Below are positions 8,791 to 16,429 of a stretch of 25,160 nt of DNA, piece after piece. The notes under the pieces were generated by a model. The model did no database searches. It saw nothing but the letters and a program-made list of their open reading frames with translations, and was not told the DNA's origin. The DNA comes from JAPPHY01 sp034423135 (GTDB lineage: Bacteria > Chloroflexota > Dehalococcoidia > Lucifugimonadales > UBA2985). The stretch is from NCBI GenBank assembly GCA_034423135.1, contig DAOUJC010000023.1, positions 1 to 25,160 on the forward strand, in the 5' to 3' direction. Positions within the stretch are counted from its first letter, which is position 1, and each line of letters begins with the position of its first letter. The position numbers and the translations under genes are program-made.

Positions 8791-9411
8791 CTAGCCCGCA
8801 GGCCGCGGTATGTTCTGCGCCTCGTACGCGGCGATCTTGTCCTCGTGCTGGAGCGTCAGACCGATGTCGTCGAGACCGTTCAGCAGGCAGTTGCGCCGGA
8901 ACTCGTGCGTCTGCGGATCGTTATGCACCACGAACGGAATCGACAGGCCGTCGTCGTCGGTCAGGAGGCAGGTCTCCAGGTCAACAGTCAGGCGGTAACC
9001 AGGCTCCTCCTTGGCCTTCATCATGATGAGGTTGACCTGGTCCTCCGGCAGGTGCACCGGCACAATGCCGTTGTCGAAGCAGTTCTTGTGGAATATCTCG
9101 GCGAAGCTGGGTGCGATGATCGCACGAAAGCCGTAGTCCAGAAGCGCCCACGGCGCATGCTCACGGGAGGAGCCGCTGCCGAAGTTTCGGCCCGTGACCA
9201 GGATGGTGGAGCCGCGGTAGCCGGGAATGTTCAACTCGAAGTCGGGGTTGGGCTGGCCGTCCGGCAGGAAGCGCCACGCCGAGAACAGAAAGGGGCCGAA
9301 GCCCGTGCGCTCGATGCGCTTCAGGTAGACGGCGGGTATGATCTGGTCCGTGTCGACGTTCTCCCTGTCCAGGGCTGCGACAACTCCGTTCAGCTTCTCG
9401 AATGGCTCCAT
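8791..9411 (-). CDS. leuD: 3-isopropylmalate dehydratase small subunit
   Basis: Small subunit of isopropylmalate isomerase, which converts 2-isopropylmalate to 3-isopropylmalate together with LeuC in leucine synthesis. The 206 residues have the usual length and order: N-terminal DRENVDTDQIIPA with the LKR stretch (about 15-33), the swivelling-domain motif GRNFGSGSSREHAPWAL (about 74-90), then AEIFHKNCFDNG. ATG 9411 is preceded by AAGGAG six bases upstream. leuC ends 22 bases before it, so the two are cotranscribed and probably made in equal amounts. It is the last gene of the ilv-leu operon in this window. A partly deleted second copy of its 3' end lies 1.5 kb further downstream. Confidence 0.96.
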   Translation of the reverse strand: MEPFEKLNGVVAALDRENVDTDQIIPAVYLKRIERTGFGPFLFSAWRFLPDGQPNPDFELNIPGYRGSTILVTGRNFGSGSSREHAPWALLDYGFRAIIAPSFAEIFHKNCFDNGIVPVHLPEDQVNLIMMKAKEEPGYRLTVDLETCLLTDDDGLSIPFVVHNDPQTHEFRRNCLLNGLDDIGLTLQHEDKIAAYEAQNIPRPAG

Positions 9412-9433
9412 GACGTGCTCCTTTGCGGTCTGT

Positions 9434-10843
9434 CTAGGACATCAGCTCCCACTCGCGGATGTCCACGAAGTGGCCTGCGATTGCGGCGGCGGCGGCCATT
9501 TGCGGGCTCACGAGGTGCGTGCGGCCTCCGGGGCCCTGCCGCCCTTCGAAGTTGCGGTTGGAGGTGGAGGCGCAGCGCTGTCCCGGCTGCAGTATGTCCG
9601 GGTTCATGCCCAGGCACATGGAGCAGCCGGCCTCCCGCCAGTCCAGGCCGGCGTCCTTGAAGACGCGGTCTAGCCCTTCGGCTTCGGCCTGCACCTTGAT
9701 CGCCGTTGAACCGGGCACCACCATCGCGTAAACGTCCGAGTGAGTCTTCCGGCCCTTCACCACTGCCGCCGCGGCCCGAAGGTCCTCGATGCGGGAGTTG
9801 GTGCACGAGCCGATGAATACGTTGTCCAGCCGGATGTCCTGTATGGCCGTGTCCGGCTCCAGTCCCATGTACGTAAGCGCGCGCTCGGCGGCGGACCGCT
9901 CACGGTCAGTCTCGAAGGATGAGGGGATCGGCACGCGGCCCGTGACCGGAACCACCATGCCGGGGTTGGTGCCCCAGGTCACGTACGGCACAAGGCTGGC
10001 TGCGTCTATCTTCACCACGCGGTCGTAGACGGCGTCCGGGTCGGATGCCAGGGCACGCCATCGCTCCACGGCCTTCTCGAACTCCTCGCCCTGCGGCGCG
10101 TTCGTCCGGCCCCGCACGTACTCGAACGTGGTGTCGTCCGGCGCGATCATGCCCGTGCGTGCGCCCGCCTCTATGGACATGTTGCACACCGTCATGCGTC
10201 CTTCCATCGAAAGGCTGCGTATGGCCTCGCCCGTGTACTCGATGGCGTGACCTATGCCGCCGTCCACGCCTATGTGGCCGATGATGCCCAGGATCACGTC
10301 CTTGGCCGTGACGCCGTTGGGCAGCGTGCCGTCCACGCGCACCTCCATGGTCTTGGGCCGCGCCAGGGTCAGGCATTGGGTGCTCAGCACCTGCTCGATC
10401 TGGGTGGTCCCGATGGCCATGGCCAGAGCGCCGAGGGCGCCGTGCGTAGCGGTGTGGCTGTCGCCGCAGACGATGGTCTTGCCGGGCTGCGTGTAGCCCT
10501 GCTCCGGCCCTATCACGTGGACAATGCCCTGGCCGGGGCTGTTCATGTCGTAGAGGGTCAGCCCGAACTCGTTGCAGTTGTTGGTCAGGGCCTCCACCTG
10601 CCTGCGCGAGGTCTCGTCCACGATGGGCAGGGAGCGGTCGGAGGTGGGCACGTTGTGGTCCGCCGTGCACACAGTCAGATCCGGGCGACGGACCTGTCTG
10701 TTAGCCATACGCAGGCCGTCGAAGGCCTGCGGCGACGTGACTTCGTGCACAAGGTGCAGGTCTACGTAGACTATGGCGGCCTGTCCGGCCTCATCGTGGA
10801 CAATGTGGTTGTCCCATATCTTCTCGAACATGGTCTTGGGCAT
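9434..10843 (-). CDS. leuC: 3-isopropylmalate dehydratase large subunit
   Basis: Catalytic aconitase-family subunit of isopropylmalate isomerase; holds the [4Fe-4S] cluster. At 469 residues it is about the length of the E. coli protein. The three cluster cysteines are visible: C347 in GSCTNS, and C407 and C410 in CSMCLGMNP, the numbers known from the E. coli enzyme. Other blocks are ADHNVPT (61-67), VCGDSHTATHGA and the C-terminal SNRNFEGRQG. The ATG (10841-10843) has GGAGG about nine bases upstream. It follows leuA after 61 bases and precedes leuD after 22, all minus strand. This full-length type pairs with a separate LeuD. Confidence 0.96.
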   Translation of the reverse strand: MPKTMFEKIWDNHIVHDEAGQAAIVYVDLHLVHEVTSPQAFDGLRMANRQVRRPDLTVCTADHNVPTSDRSLPIVDETSRRQVEALTNNCNEFGLTLYDMNSPGQGIVHVIGPEQGYTQPGKTIVCGDSHTATHGALGALAMAIGTTQIEQVLSTQCLTLARPKTMEVRVDGTLPNGVTAKDVILGIIGHIGVDGGIGHAIEYTGEAIRSLSMEGRMTVCNMSIEAGARTGMIAPDDTTFEYVRGRTNAPQGEEFEKAVERWRALASDPDAVYDRVVKIDAASLVPYVTWGTNPGMVVPVTGRVPIPSSFETDRERSAAERALTYMGLEPDTAIQDIRLDNVFIGSCTNSRIEDLRAAAAVVKGRKTHSDVYAMVVPGSTAIKVQAEAEGLDRVFKDAGLDWREAGCSMCLGMNPDILQPGQRCASTSNRNFEGRQGPGGRTHLVSPQMAAAAAIAGHFVDIREWELMS

Positions 10844-10904
10844 GTCGGCTTTCCTCCGGTCGGCTGTTTTAGAGTAGCGCTCAGAGTGTGGAGTCGGAGA
10901 GTGA

Positions 10905-12455
10905 TCAGGCGTGCGTGGCGGTTGCCTCGCTCTCTGGCACCCCCTCTATGGTCATCAGCTTGTTGAGGGCGTTGAGGTAGGCCTTGGCGGCCGCCACGAT
11001 GATGTCCGTGGAGGAGCCGCGCCCGGTGTACACCTTGCCGCCCTTCTCGATGCGAATGGTGGCGTCTCCGATTGCGTCGGTGCCCTCGGTGACGGCGCCA
11101 ATCGAGAACTCCTTGAGTGTGTTGGACACGCGCAGGATGCGGTTTATCGCCAGGTAGACGGCGTCGACGGGGCCGGTACCCGTGGCGGCGTCCGTCATAA
11201 TCTCGCCGCTCGGAGCTATCAGCCGCACGGTGGCCGTCGGAATCTCGTGGTCGCCGCAGGACACCTGCACGTGGTCCAGGCTGTACAGCTCAACGTCCGA
11301 CCTGCGCCGGTCGCTCATCAGAGCCTCAAGATCCCTGTCCGTGACCTCGCGCTTGCGGTCCGCCAACTCCTTGAAGTCCTGAAACGCCTGGTCCAGGTCA
11401 TCCTGCGTGAGGTGGTAGCCGAGCTCCTCCAGGCGAGAGCGGAGTCCCGCGCGGCCGCTCAGCTTGCCCAGCACCAGGCTGCTGCTGGGTATGCCGATGG
11501 ACTGCGGATCCATGATCTCGTAAGTGGCGCGCTCCTTCAGGACGCCGTCCTGGTGTATGCCGGATGCGTGCCTGAAGGCGTTCTGCCCCACGACCGCCTT
11601 GTTGGGTTGTACGGAGAAGCCGGTTATGTCGCTCACGAGGCGGCTTGTGCGGTACAGCTGTGTCGTGTCGATGCCCACGCCGGCCCCGAAGTAGTCGCTG
11701 CGTGTGGCCAGCGACATGATGACCTCTTCCAGCGATGCGTTGCCGGCTCTCTCTCCGATGCCGTTGATGCACCCCTCAACCTGCCTCACGCCGACCTTCA
11801 CGGCGGCCAGGCTGTTGGCGACGGCGAGACCCAGGTCGTTGTGGCAGTGAACGGACATGACCACCCCACCGATGTTGGGGACGTTCTCCCGGATGCCCAC
11901 GAGCAGCCGCGCGAACTCCTCCGGGATGGTGTAGCCCACGGTGTCCGGGATGTTGACCGTTGTGGCGCCGGCGTTGATCGTCGCCTCCAGGAGGGCGTAC
12001 AGGTACTCCGGCTCTGTTCGCGTGGCGTCCATCGGCGAGAACTCGATGTCGTCGTAGTAGCTCTTGGCCCTCTCCACCGCGGCCACGGCCATCTCCATGA
12101 CCTCCTCGCGGTTCTTGCGAAGCTGGTGCATGATGTGGATGTCGGAGCTGGAGAGGAACACGTGAATACGGGGCTTCTCAGCGCCGCGGAGGGCCTCGCC
12201 CGCACGGTCGACGGCGTTCAGGTTGGCGTGCGCCAGCGAGGCGATCACCGGCGTGCGGATCTCGCCCGCGATGGTCTGGACTGCCAGGAAGTCTCCGGGG
12301 GAGCTGGCGGCGAACCCCGCCTCTATCACGTCCACGTTCAGCCGCTCCAGCTGACGGGCGATCTCCACCTTCTCCTCGAGGGTCATGGCTGCGCCGGCGG
12401 CCTGTTCACCGTCGCGCAGCGTGGTATCGAATATGGTTACCCTGTCCTCAGGCAT
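10905..12455 (-). CDS. leuA: 2-isopropylmalate synthase
   Basis: Condenses acetyl-CoA with 2-ketoisovalerate, the committed step to leucine, normally feedback-inhibited by leucine. The start ATG 12455 gives 516 residues beginning MPEDRVTIFDTTLRDGEQ, as in the family, with AAGGAG about ten bases upstream. The longer open frame upstream is leader RNA. The TIM-barrel domain shows DTTLRDGEQ (10-18), EAGF, and the metal-binding H203 and H205 in SVHCHNDLG. NGIGERAGNASLEE follows. The C-terminal LeuA regulatory domain (about 385-505) is present, so leucine inhibition is expected. EAGFAASSPGDF supports LeuA rather than citramalate or homocitrate synthase. It lies between ilvC and leuC, with its own upstream promoter candidate. 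Confidence 0.95.
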   Translation of the reverse strand: MPEDRVTIFDTTLRDGEQAAGAAMTLEEKVEIARQLERLNVDVIEAGFAASSPGDFLAVQTIAGEIRTPVIASLAHANLNAVDRAGEALRGAEKPRIHVFLSSSDIHIMHQLRKNREEVMEMAVAAVERAKSYYDDIEFSPMDATRTEPEYLYALLEATINAGATTVNIPDTVGYTIPEEFARLLVGIRENVPNIGGVVMSVHCHNDLGLAVANSLAAVKVGVRQVEGCINGIGERAGNASLEEVIMSLATRSDYFGAGVGIDTTQLYRTSRLVSDITGFSVQPNKAVVGQNAFRHASGIHQDGVLKERATYEIMDPQSIGIPSSSLVLGKLSGRAGLRSRLEELGYHLTQDDLDQAFQDFKELADRKREVTDRDLEALMSDRRRSDVELYSLDHVQVSCGDHEIPTATVRLIAPSGEIMTDAATGTGPVDAVYLAINRILRVSNTLKEFSIGAVTEGTDAIGDATIRIEKGGKVYTGRGSSTDIIVAAAKAYLNALNKLMTIEGVPESEATATHA

Positions 12456-12594
12456 TGCTTGGGTACTCCTTTGTCTGTTGCGGCCCGCTCCGATGCGGCT
12501 TTCGCCGGGGCGTTTGCGCATACCGGCATCCCCGTAAGTGGAGCGTGTGGCACGCAGTGCATTGGTTCCGAGTGGGGAAGCTGCTTGAGGGGGG
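12456..12594 (-). other. leuA leader, structured part
   Basis: About 140 bases between the possible leader peptide and leuA. Inverted pieces such as GCCGG...CCGGC and GGCGAAAGCC (minus strand, around 12500-12535) could form hairpins close to the leuA ribosome site. No U-run and no functional T-box sequence were found. Confidence 0.3.
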
Positions 12595-12633
12595 CTAAAG
12601 GACAACGCGGTCCGCCGAGACGACCCCTGCCAT
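12595..12633 (-). CDS. Possible Val/Leu-rich leader peptide of leuA
   Basis: A 12-codon ORF on the minus strand, ATG 12631-12633 to TAG 12595-12597, encoding MAGVVSADRVVL. Five of twelve residues are Val or Leu, four in two Val-Val pairs, the last followed by Leu and stop. AAGGG lies seven bases upstream of the ATG. It falls within the predicted leuA leader, about 64 bases from the start site and 140 before leuA. This is the layout of an amino-acid-sensing leader peptide, but no classical terminator with U-run follows, so attenuation of the usual kind is not shown. Confidence 0.35.
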   Translation of the reverse strand: MAGVVSADRVVL

Positions 12634-12703
12634 GAGCCGTCCCTTGTGGCGAACCACGCTTGATACCTCTGAAGAAAAGGTCTTGCTGCGCATGAGCCGC
12701 GCC

Positions 12704-12712
12704 ATTATATCA
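12704..12712 (-). promoter_or_regulatory. Extended -10 promoter for leuA inside the ilv-leu operon
   Basis: The minus strand reads TGATATAAT: a perfect TATAAT with the TGn extension, directly after the ilvC stop codon (12715-12717). No good -35 is seen at 16-18 bases, which is acceptable for an extended -10 promoter. Transcription would begin near 12697 and produce a leader of about 240 bases before leuA. Confidence 0.5.
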
Positions 12713-12714
12713 GA

Positions 12715-13710
12715 CTACGAGCTCCTGAGGAACCCCATCATCTCACGAAGCGACTTGCCCACGCTCTCAATCGGGTGGTCGGTGTCTTCCCGGCGCATGA
12801 CGTTGAACCGCGGCCGCCCCTCGTCGTTCTCCGAGATCCACTCGCGGGCGAAGGAGCCGTTCTGGATGTCCTCCAGGATTCGCCTCATGTTCTCCTTGAC
12901 GTGGTCGTCCACCACGCGAGGGCCGCGGCTGTAGTCGCCGTACTCCGCCGTGTCGCTGACGGAGTAGCGCATGTAGCCCAGGCCGCCCTGGTAGATGAGG
13001 TCCACGATGAGCTTCAGCTCGTGAAGGCACTCGAAGTACGCGGACTCCGGCTGGTAGCCGGCCTCCACCAGCGTCTCGAACCCCGCCTTGATGAGGGCGC
13101 TGACCCCGCCGCAAAGGATGGTCTGCTCGCCGAAGAGGTCCGTTTCAGTCTCCTCCTTGAACGTCGTCTCCAGCACTCCGGCGCGCGTGCACCCGATGCC
13201 CTTGGCGTATGCCAGTCCATAATCCCTGGCCTGACCGGAGGCGTCCTGGTGAATGGCCAGCAGGCCGGGTACGCCCGAGCCTTGCACAAATATCTCCCGC
13301 ATGCGATGGCCGGGCGCCTTGGGCGCTACCATCGTCACGTCCACGTTCTCAGGCGGAGCGATCTGCCCGTAGTGGATGTTGAACCCGTGGGCAAACATCA
13401 GGGTCTTGCCCTCCACGAGGTGCGGTTGGATCGACTCGCGGTAAATCCTGGCCTGCAGGTGGTCCGGCACCAGCATCATCGTCATGTCCGCCTGCTGCGC
13501 CACGTCCGCGACGGTGGCCACGCGCAGGCCGGCCTCCTCCGCCTTCGCCCAGCTGGAGCTGCCCTCATACAGCCCGACGACCACGTCCACGCCGCTGTCG
13601 TGCAGGCTCAGCGCGTGGGCGTGTCCCTGGCTTCCGTAACCGATGACCCCTACGGTCTTGCCGTCCAGCAGGGAGAGGTCTGCGTCGTCCGCGTAGTAGA
13701 TGGTGGCCAT
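12715..13710 (-). CDS. ilvC: Ketol-acid reductoisomerase (class I)
   Basis: Isomerises and reduces acetolactate or acetohydroxybutyrate to the dihydroxy acids of valine and isoleucine synthesis, using Mg2+ and a nicotinamide cofactor. At 331 residues it is a short class I enzyme. The Rossmann motif GVIGYGSQGHAHA is at 21-33; catalytic-domain blocks AHGFNIHYG, APKAPGH and GTRAGVLETTFKEETETDLFGEQ-type residues are present, the last reading GCTRAG here. The cofactor-phosphate loop reads LYEGSSSW (47-54), with Tyr48 where Arg or Lys is common. AAAGGAG precedes the ATG by about ten bases. It follows ilvN after 68 bases. Confidence 0.96.
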   Translation of the reverse strand: MATIYYADDADLSLLDGKTVGVIGYGSQGHAHALSLHDSGVDVVVGLYEGSSSWAKAEEAGLRVATVADVAQQADMTMMLVPDHLQARIYRESIQPHLVEGKTLMFAHGFNIHYGQIAPPENVDVTMVAPKAPGHRMREIFVQGSGVPGLLAIHQDASGQARDYGLAYAKGIGCTRAGVLETTFKEETETDLFGEQTILCGGVSALIKAGFETLVEAGYQPESAYFECLHELKLIVDLIYQGGLGYMRYSVSDTAEYGDYSRGPRVVDDHVKENMRRILEDIQNGSFAREWISENDEGRPRFNVMRREDTDHPIESVGKSLREMMGFLRSS

Positions 13711-13778
13711 GTTGGTTGGCTCCTTTGCTTCAGTTTGGGTAGGCGGTCGGAGTGCCGGAGGCGTCAGGCGCCGGAGCG

Positions 13779-14336
13779 CTAGACCGCGACCCCTCGGCCT
13801 GCGGGCCTGCCGTTGGCGCGACCTGGGCGGCCCACGGTATCCAGCGCAAGCGACTTGGACATGCCGCGCATCAGGCCAACTCGCCCGGTGCGCATGACCT
13901 CCCGGATTCCGAACGGCCTCAGGATGCGAATGAGCGAGTCCACCTTTTCCACGTCGCCCGTCACCTCCAGGATGATCGAGTCCTGGGACACGTCGATCAC
14001 GCTGGAGCGGAATATCTCCGCCAGCTGCAGAATTTCCGGGCGAGAGGACGGCGTGGTGCGCACCTTGATGAGCGCCAGCTCGCGGAGCACCACGTCCTCG
14101 CGGGATATGTCCGATACCTTCACCACGTCTATCAGCTTGTAAAGCTGCTTGGTCACCTGGTCCACGGTAGTGTCGTCTCCGTCCACCACAAAGGTCATGC
14201 GCGAGAACCCGTTGGTCTCGCTGACCCCGACGGCCAGGCTGGATATGTTGAACCCGCGGCGGCGGAACATGCTCGCCACACGATTGAGCACGCCGGGCTT
14301 GTCCTGCACCAGCGCAACGATTGTATGCTGCTCCAT
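13779..14336 (-). CDS. ilvN: Acetolactate synthase small (regulatory) subunit
   Basis: ACT-domain subunit that activates the large subunit and transmits valine feedback. The start ATG 14336 lies two bases after the ilvB stop (TAG-tc-ATG), with GAGG eight bases upstream, so translation is probably coupled. The 185 residues begin MEQHTIVALVQDKPGVLNRV, the classic ACT opening, with RRRGFNISSLAVG at about 22-34 and NGFSRMTFVVDGD after it. The C-terminal ALS_ss_C domain follows (about 80-165). A longer open frame upstream is only read-through of ilvB sequence in another frame. Confidence 0.95.
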   Translation of the reverse strand: MEQHTIVALVQDKPGVLNRVASMFRRRGFNISSLAVGVSETNGFSRMTFVVDGDDTTVDQVTKQLYKLIDVVKVSDISREDVVLRELALIKVRTTPSSRPEILQLAEIFRSSVIDVSQDSIILEVTGDVEKVDSLIRILRPFGIREVMRTGRVGLMRGMSKSLALDTVGRPGRANGRPAGRGVAV

Positions 14337-14338
14337 GA

Positions 14339-16033
14339 CTACGACCTCGCCTCCTCCGTGAGTGGTTCCTCCAGCAGCTCCGCCGTGGACATGCCAGCCG
14401 GTATCATCGGGAAGACGTTCTCCTCCTCCTCGACCACGAAGTCCACCACCACTGGGCCGGGGTGGGCCATCGCCTCTCGAATGGCGTCCATGGACTGCCC
14501 ACGCTCGGTGACACGAATGCCCTTGATGCCGAATGCGTCCGCCAGCTTCACGAAGTCCGGGTTGTTGGTGTAGTGCGTGGCGAAGTAGTCCTTCCGATAG
14601 AAGAACTCCTGCCACTGGCGCACCATACCCAGGTATCCGTTGTTGAAGATGGCGAACTTCACCGGCAGGTTGTTCTCTGCGATGGTTGCCAGCTCGCTCA
14701 TGGTCATCTGGAAGCCGCCGTCGCCGCAGATAGACCAGACCACGCGGTCGGGCCTCGCCACCTGCGCGCCCATCGCCGCGGGCACCTCATAGCCCATCGA
14801 GCCGAGGCCGCCGGACGTGATGAAGGAGTTGGACTGTCGGCAGGCGTAGTGCTGCGCCGCCCACATCTGGTGCTGGCCCACGCCCGTTACCACGATGGCG
14901 TTGCCGTCCGTAGCGTCGCACAGGTCGCGCACCACCTGCTGGGGCAGGAGCTTGTTGGTGTCGCGGATGCGCAGCGACGGGTGCTCAGCCTTCAACTGAT
15001 CGATCCGCTGGAGCCAGTCCACGTGCGTTGTCGGCTCCACGATGGGGTTGAGCTGTCTCAGCACCCGCGCCAGGTCTCCCACAACCGGCACGTCGGTGTG
15101 CACGTTCTTGCCGATCTCCGCGGGGTCTACGTCCACGTGGACCACCTTGGCGTTGGGAGCGAAGTCGCTCACGCGGCCCACTATCCGGTCGTCGAAGCGC
15201 ATGCCAAGGCCGATGACCAGGTCCGCCTCGTCGATGGCCAGGCTTGCGTAGGCTACGCCGTGCATCCCAGGCATACCGACGAACAGCACGTGGGCGTCCG
15301 GGAAGGCGCTGCGACCCAGCAGCGTGGTGATGACGGGTATCTGCGCCTTCTCTGCGAGCTCCTGCAGCTCCTGGAACGCCCGCGAAATTATCACGCCGTG
15401 GCCCGCCAGGATGATCGGCTTCTTCGACTCGTTGATGAGCTGCGCGGCCTTGCGCACCTGCGAGGGGTGGCCGTCCATGACAGGCTTGTAGCCGGGCAGG
15501 TCGATAGTCTCCGGGTACGTGAACTCCGCCGTCTGCTGGAACACGTCCCTGGGTATGTCCACGAGCACAGGGCCGGGCCGGCCGGTGTTGGCGATGTAGA
15601 AGGCCTCCTTGATGGTGGGAGCGATCTCCTCCGGCGTCATCACCAGGTAGTTGTGCTTGGTGACCGGCAAGGTGATGCCCGTAACGTCGGTCTCCTGGAA
15701 GGCGTCCTTGCCGATAGCAGGCCGCGCCACCTGGCCGGTGATGGCCACCATCGGCACTGAGTCCATCTGCGCTGTGGCGATGCCTGTGACCAGGTTGGTT
15801 GCGCCGGGGCCGGACGTCGCCATGCACACGCCCACCTTGCCGGTGATCCGTGCGTAGGCGTCTGCCGCCATGGACGCGCCCTCCTCGTGGCGCGTGAGGA
15901 TGTGCCTGATCTGTGGATACTGGGAGAAGGTCCCGTAGAGTGGCAGGATGGCGCCGCCCGGGATGCCGAACACCACGTCCACTCCCTCCATCATCAGGCT
16001 CTCGCAAACTATCTGTCCACCCGTCAGCTTCAT
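14339..16033 (-). CDS. ilvB: Acetolactate synthase large (catalytic) subunit
   Basis: Thiamine-diphosphate and FAD enzyme that joins two pyruvates, or pyruvate and 2-ketobutyrate, to open branched-chain amino acid synthesis. ATG 16033 with GGAGG eight bases upstream gives 564 residues beginning MKLTGGQIVCESLMMEGVD. An upstream in-frame extension would run into the T-box terminator and is not used. The catalytic Glu is at about 50 in TRHEEGA. SGPGATNLVTG and GRPGPVLVDIPRDV follow, and the ThDP/Mg motif starts at GDGGF (about 437) and runs to NNGYLGMVRQWQ. First gene of the operon; its transcription should depend on the T-box just upstream. Confidence 0.97.
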   Translation of the reverse strand: MKLTGGQIVCESLMMEGVDVVFGIPGGAILPLYGTFSQYPQIRHILTRHEEGASMAADAYARITGKVGVCMATSGPGATNLVTGIATAQMDSVPMVAITGQVARPAIGKDAFQETDVTGITLPVTKHNYLVMTPEEIAPTIKEAFYIANTGRPGPVLVDIPRDVFQQTAEFTYPETIDLPGYKPVMDGHPSQVRKAAQLINESKKPIILAGHGVIISRAFQELQELAEKAQIPVITTLLGRSAFPDAHVLFVGMPGMHGVAYASLAIDEADLVIGLGMRFDDRIVGRVSDFAPNAKVVHVDVDPAEIGKNVHTDVPVVGDLARVLRQLNPIVEPTTHVDWLQRIDQLKAEHPSLRIRDTNKLLPQQVVRDLCDATDGNAIVVTGVGQHQMWAAQHYACRQSNSFITSGGLGSMGYEVPAAMGAQVARPDRVVWSICGDGGFQMTMSELATIAENNLPVKFAIFNNGYLGMVRQWQEFFYRKDYFATHYTNNPDFVKLADAFGIKGIRVTERGQSMDAIREAMAHPGPVVVDFVVEEEENVFPMIPAGMSTAELLEEPLTEEARS

Positions 16034-16062
16034 GCTCCGTACCTCCCTAGGCCCGTTCGACC

Positions 16063-16095
16063 AAAAAATAAGTTCCCGCCCCAAGGGACGGGAAC
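16063..16095 (-). terminator. T-box intrinsic terminator upstream of ilvB
   Basis: The minus strand has GTTCCCG, a CCC/GGG inner stem and CGGGAAC (16072-16095), followed by TTATTTTTT (16063-16071). That is a strong stem with a U-run. Its 5' arm overlaps the bases after the T-box sequence, as required for the antiterminator switch. Confidence 0.9.
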
Positions 16096-16355
16096 GTTTC
16101 CCGCGGTACCACCCTTATTCCCCGACCTACATCGGGACGCTTTGTGGGCGCCATCACGCCCTGCCCTCTGTAACGGGGGGCGAACCCGGCCGGTTCTAGT
16201 TGCCCGGACTAGCGGGGCTTTCTTCCGGCGGCTCTGGAGCTACGTTCGGAGGTGCCTGCCACGTCTGCTTCCACCGTACCAGACTCGCTAGATGGAGGCG
16301 CTCCCCCTACTCCTCTCCGTCCCAGCCTTTGGCTTGCTCTTGCCTGTGCTTGGCT
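16063..16355 (-). ncRNA. T-box riboswitch controlling ilvB operon; specifier probably GUA (Val)
   Basis: The conserved T-box AAGGGTGGTACCGCGGG lies at 16100-16116 on the minus strand and is followed by the terminator above. Stem I starts with GGGACGGAGAGGAGTA; the AGTA loop-E element is at 16308-16311, and an AGCGAG...GGTGGAAGC distal part follows. The 3' side of the specifier loop, between a helix pairing GGGGG with CCUCC and one pairing GGAG with CUCC, reads GAACGUAG. GUA (16241-16243) followed by a purine is the best specifier. Uncharged tRNA bound here would stabilise the antiterminator and allow ilvBNC-leuACD expression. The specifier call depends on my hand-drawn fold. Confidence 0.88.
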
Positions 16356-16360
16356 GTGGT

Positions 16361-16388
16361 AGTCTAGCACACGCTGTACTGTTGTCAA
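16361..16388 (-). promoter_or_regulatory. Promoter of the T-box/ilv-leu operon
   Basis: TTGACA (16383-16388, perfect -35) and TAGACT (16361-16366) are 16 bases apart on the minus strand. The start near 16355 lies just upstream of T-box Stem I. Confidence 0.7.
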
Positions 16389-16429
16389 GCGGCGTGCGTG
16401 GGAAGGACATTACAAGTGTAGCTAGACAC

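Noticed and set aside
12595..12625. GGCGGACCGCG in the leuA leader as a second T-box
   Set aside because: It resembles the T-box core but lacks the UGGN needed to pair with the tRNA acceptor end, and no Stem I or terminator goes with it.
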